Source: Phylloscopus collybita (lineage: Eukaryota > Chordata > Aves > Passeriformes > Phylloscopidae). Taken from it: a stretch of 64,000 bases of DNA. The DNA is taken from the NCBI GenBank assembly GCA_027886175.1, contig JAJNNQ010000006.1:3596001-3660000 (forward strand). Reading direction: 5' to 3'. The position numbers and the translations under genes were made by a program. The notes beneath the pieces are model-generated. The model made no database searches. It worked only from the letters and a program-made list of their open reading frames with translations, and was not told the DNA's origin. This document shows positions 63,402 through 64,000 of this stretch, in pieces; the first letter of the stretch is position 1, and every line of letters begins with the position of its first letter.

Positions 63402-64000
63402 GTACACAGGAGTCTACTATAGGTATCTGAGCCAGGACAGTGATGTCAGTGAGTTAGTCTTTAAGGAACTAAGAGACACACCAAAATCAACTGCCCTTGC
63501 CCTTATGGGGGTATTCAAATCGCTGAATGTTAACAGGGAACACTACACAGCTGGCAGAAACAGGTCCAGAAGATTCCTAAAACACTTGGACAAAAACTTC
63601 ATAGAGGGAGCTGGCAAGGAAAAATAACCTTCTTGATTTGTTGCTTGTTAACAGAAGGGGTCTCATGAGTGAAGAGGTGATTCCTGGCTGTCTTGAACAG
63701 AGTGACTATGAAGTAAATGAATTTAAAATCTCTGTTGACAAGAAGAAAAGTGCCATCAAAACATGCAGCCTGAACATGAGGAAAGCAGACTTCCAGCTGC
63801 TCAGGGAACTAGGGAGTAAAGTTCCCTGGGAAAATGCTTTTGAAGGTTCTGGCATCAATCAGTTTCAGTCATTTTAAGCACCACCTCCAATGGACACAAG
63901 AGTAGGCAATTCCAAAACGTCAGAAGTCAAGCAATTGAGGAAGAAGGCTGGCTTGGCTAAGCAGGGGTATATAAAAGGTATATGCCCAGTGGAATTGGTC
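63402..64000 (+). mobile_element. CR1 LINE fragment: end of the endonuclease domain, cut by the window edge
   Basis: Plus-strand translation gives VYYRYLSQDSDVSELVFKEL, then ALALMGVFKSLNV, TAGRNRSRRFLKHLDKNF, and after a frame change near 63625 LLVNRRGLMSEEV, LEQSDYEVNEFKIS and RKADFQLLRELGSKVPWENA. This is the C-terminal half of the CR1 apurinic-endonuclease domain and the linker towards the reverse transcriptase. The endonuclease motif normally GDFN reads GVFK (63508-63519), and the catalytic SDH reads SDY (63701-63709), so the enzyme is dead. A stop ends the second frame at 63877, with related sequence apparently continuing to the edge. The rest of the element should lie to the right of the window. 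Confidence 0.88.

Noticed and set aside
63968..63980. TATATAAAAGG as a core promoter
   Set aside because: It appears to lie in the CR1 ORF2 remnant, with no transcript evidence.

Overview
This window reads as non-coding DNA from a bird nuclear genome, probably a macrochromosomal gene desert or the inside of a very long intron. The bird assignment rests on five CR1 LINE remnants and three solo retroviral LTRs of avian type. Two CR1s have the typical 3' end made of ATTCTNTGATTCTGTG-like repeats. The longer LTRs match families I know from neognath birds, and the one at 53630 looks most like passerine copies, but that finer placement is from memory of family appearance only. The sequence is AT-rich, with many A/T and T/G runs. 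I found no exon I could defend, no RNA gene, no CRISPR array and no bacterial-style gene. The longest open frame (50166-50726, 186 codons) owes much of its openness to a CATC microsatellite.

Layout. 1-14286: mostly unrecognised AT-rich DNA with T/G- and A/C-rich low-complexity patches, the largest at 9153-9385. 14287-14589: a small minus-strand solo LTR bounded by a perfect 6-bp duplication. 14596-28446: unrecognised, with a possible hAT-like fragment at 17347-17805 and homopolymer runs, including 36 A at 22041. 28452-29556: a 1.1-kb plus-strand solo LTR with a near-perfect 5-bp duplication. 29562-37720: unrecognised, with a GTGA array, a T39/(TG)9 compound tract and a TTG array. 37722-39058 and 41466-42765: two CR1 reverse-transcriptase remnants in opposite orientation. 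Between them lie a long polypyrimidine tract and a (CA)n array. 42766-52510: unrecognised, with a CATC array at 50451. 52511-52705: a short plus-strand CR1 3' fragment. 53630-54378: a 749-bp plus-strand solo LTR with a perfect 5-bp duplication. 58498-58985: a minus-strand CR1 3' fragment. 63402-64000: a plus-strand CR1 endonuclease-domain fragment running off the right edge.

No gene pathway can be described because no host gene is visible. The most informative content is mutational history. One CR1 copy holds a fold-back inverted duplication (38803-38912) that looks like a template-switch scar, and a GGAT microsatellite apparently born from a GGATGG already in the element (37981-38026). All three LTR insertions lack internal sequence. 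Several repeat-free stretches with clustered homeodomain, POU or MEIS-like motifs (12440-12610, 34530-34745, 50790-50960) are possible conserved regulatory elements, which only cross-species alignment could test. I did not find convincing evidence of an undescribed biological system here.
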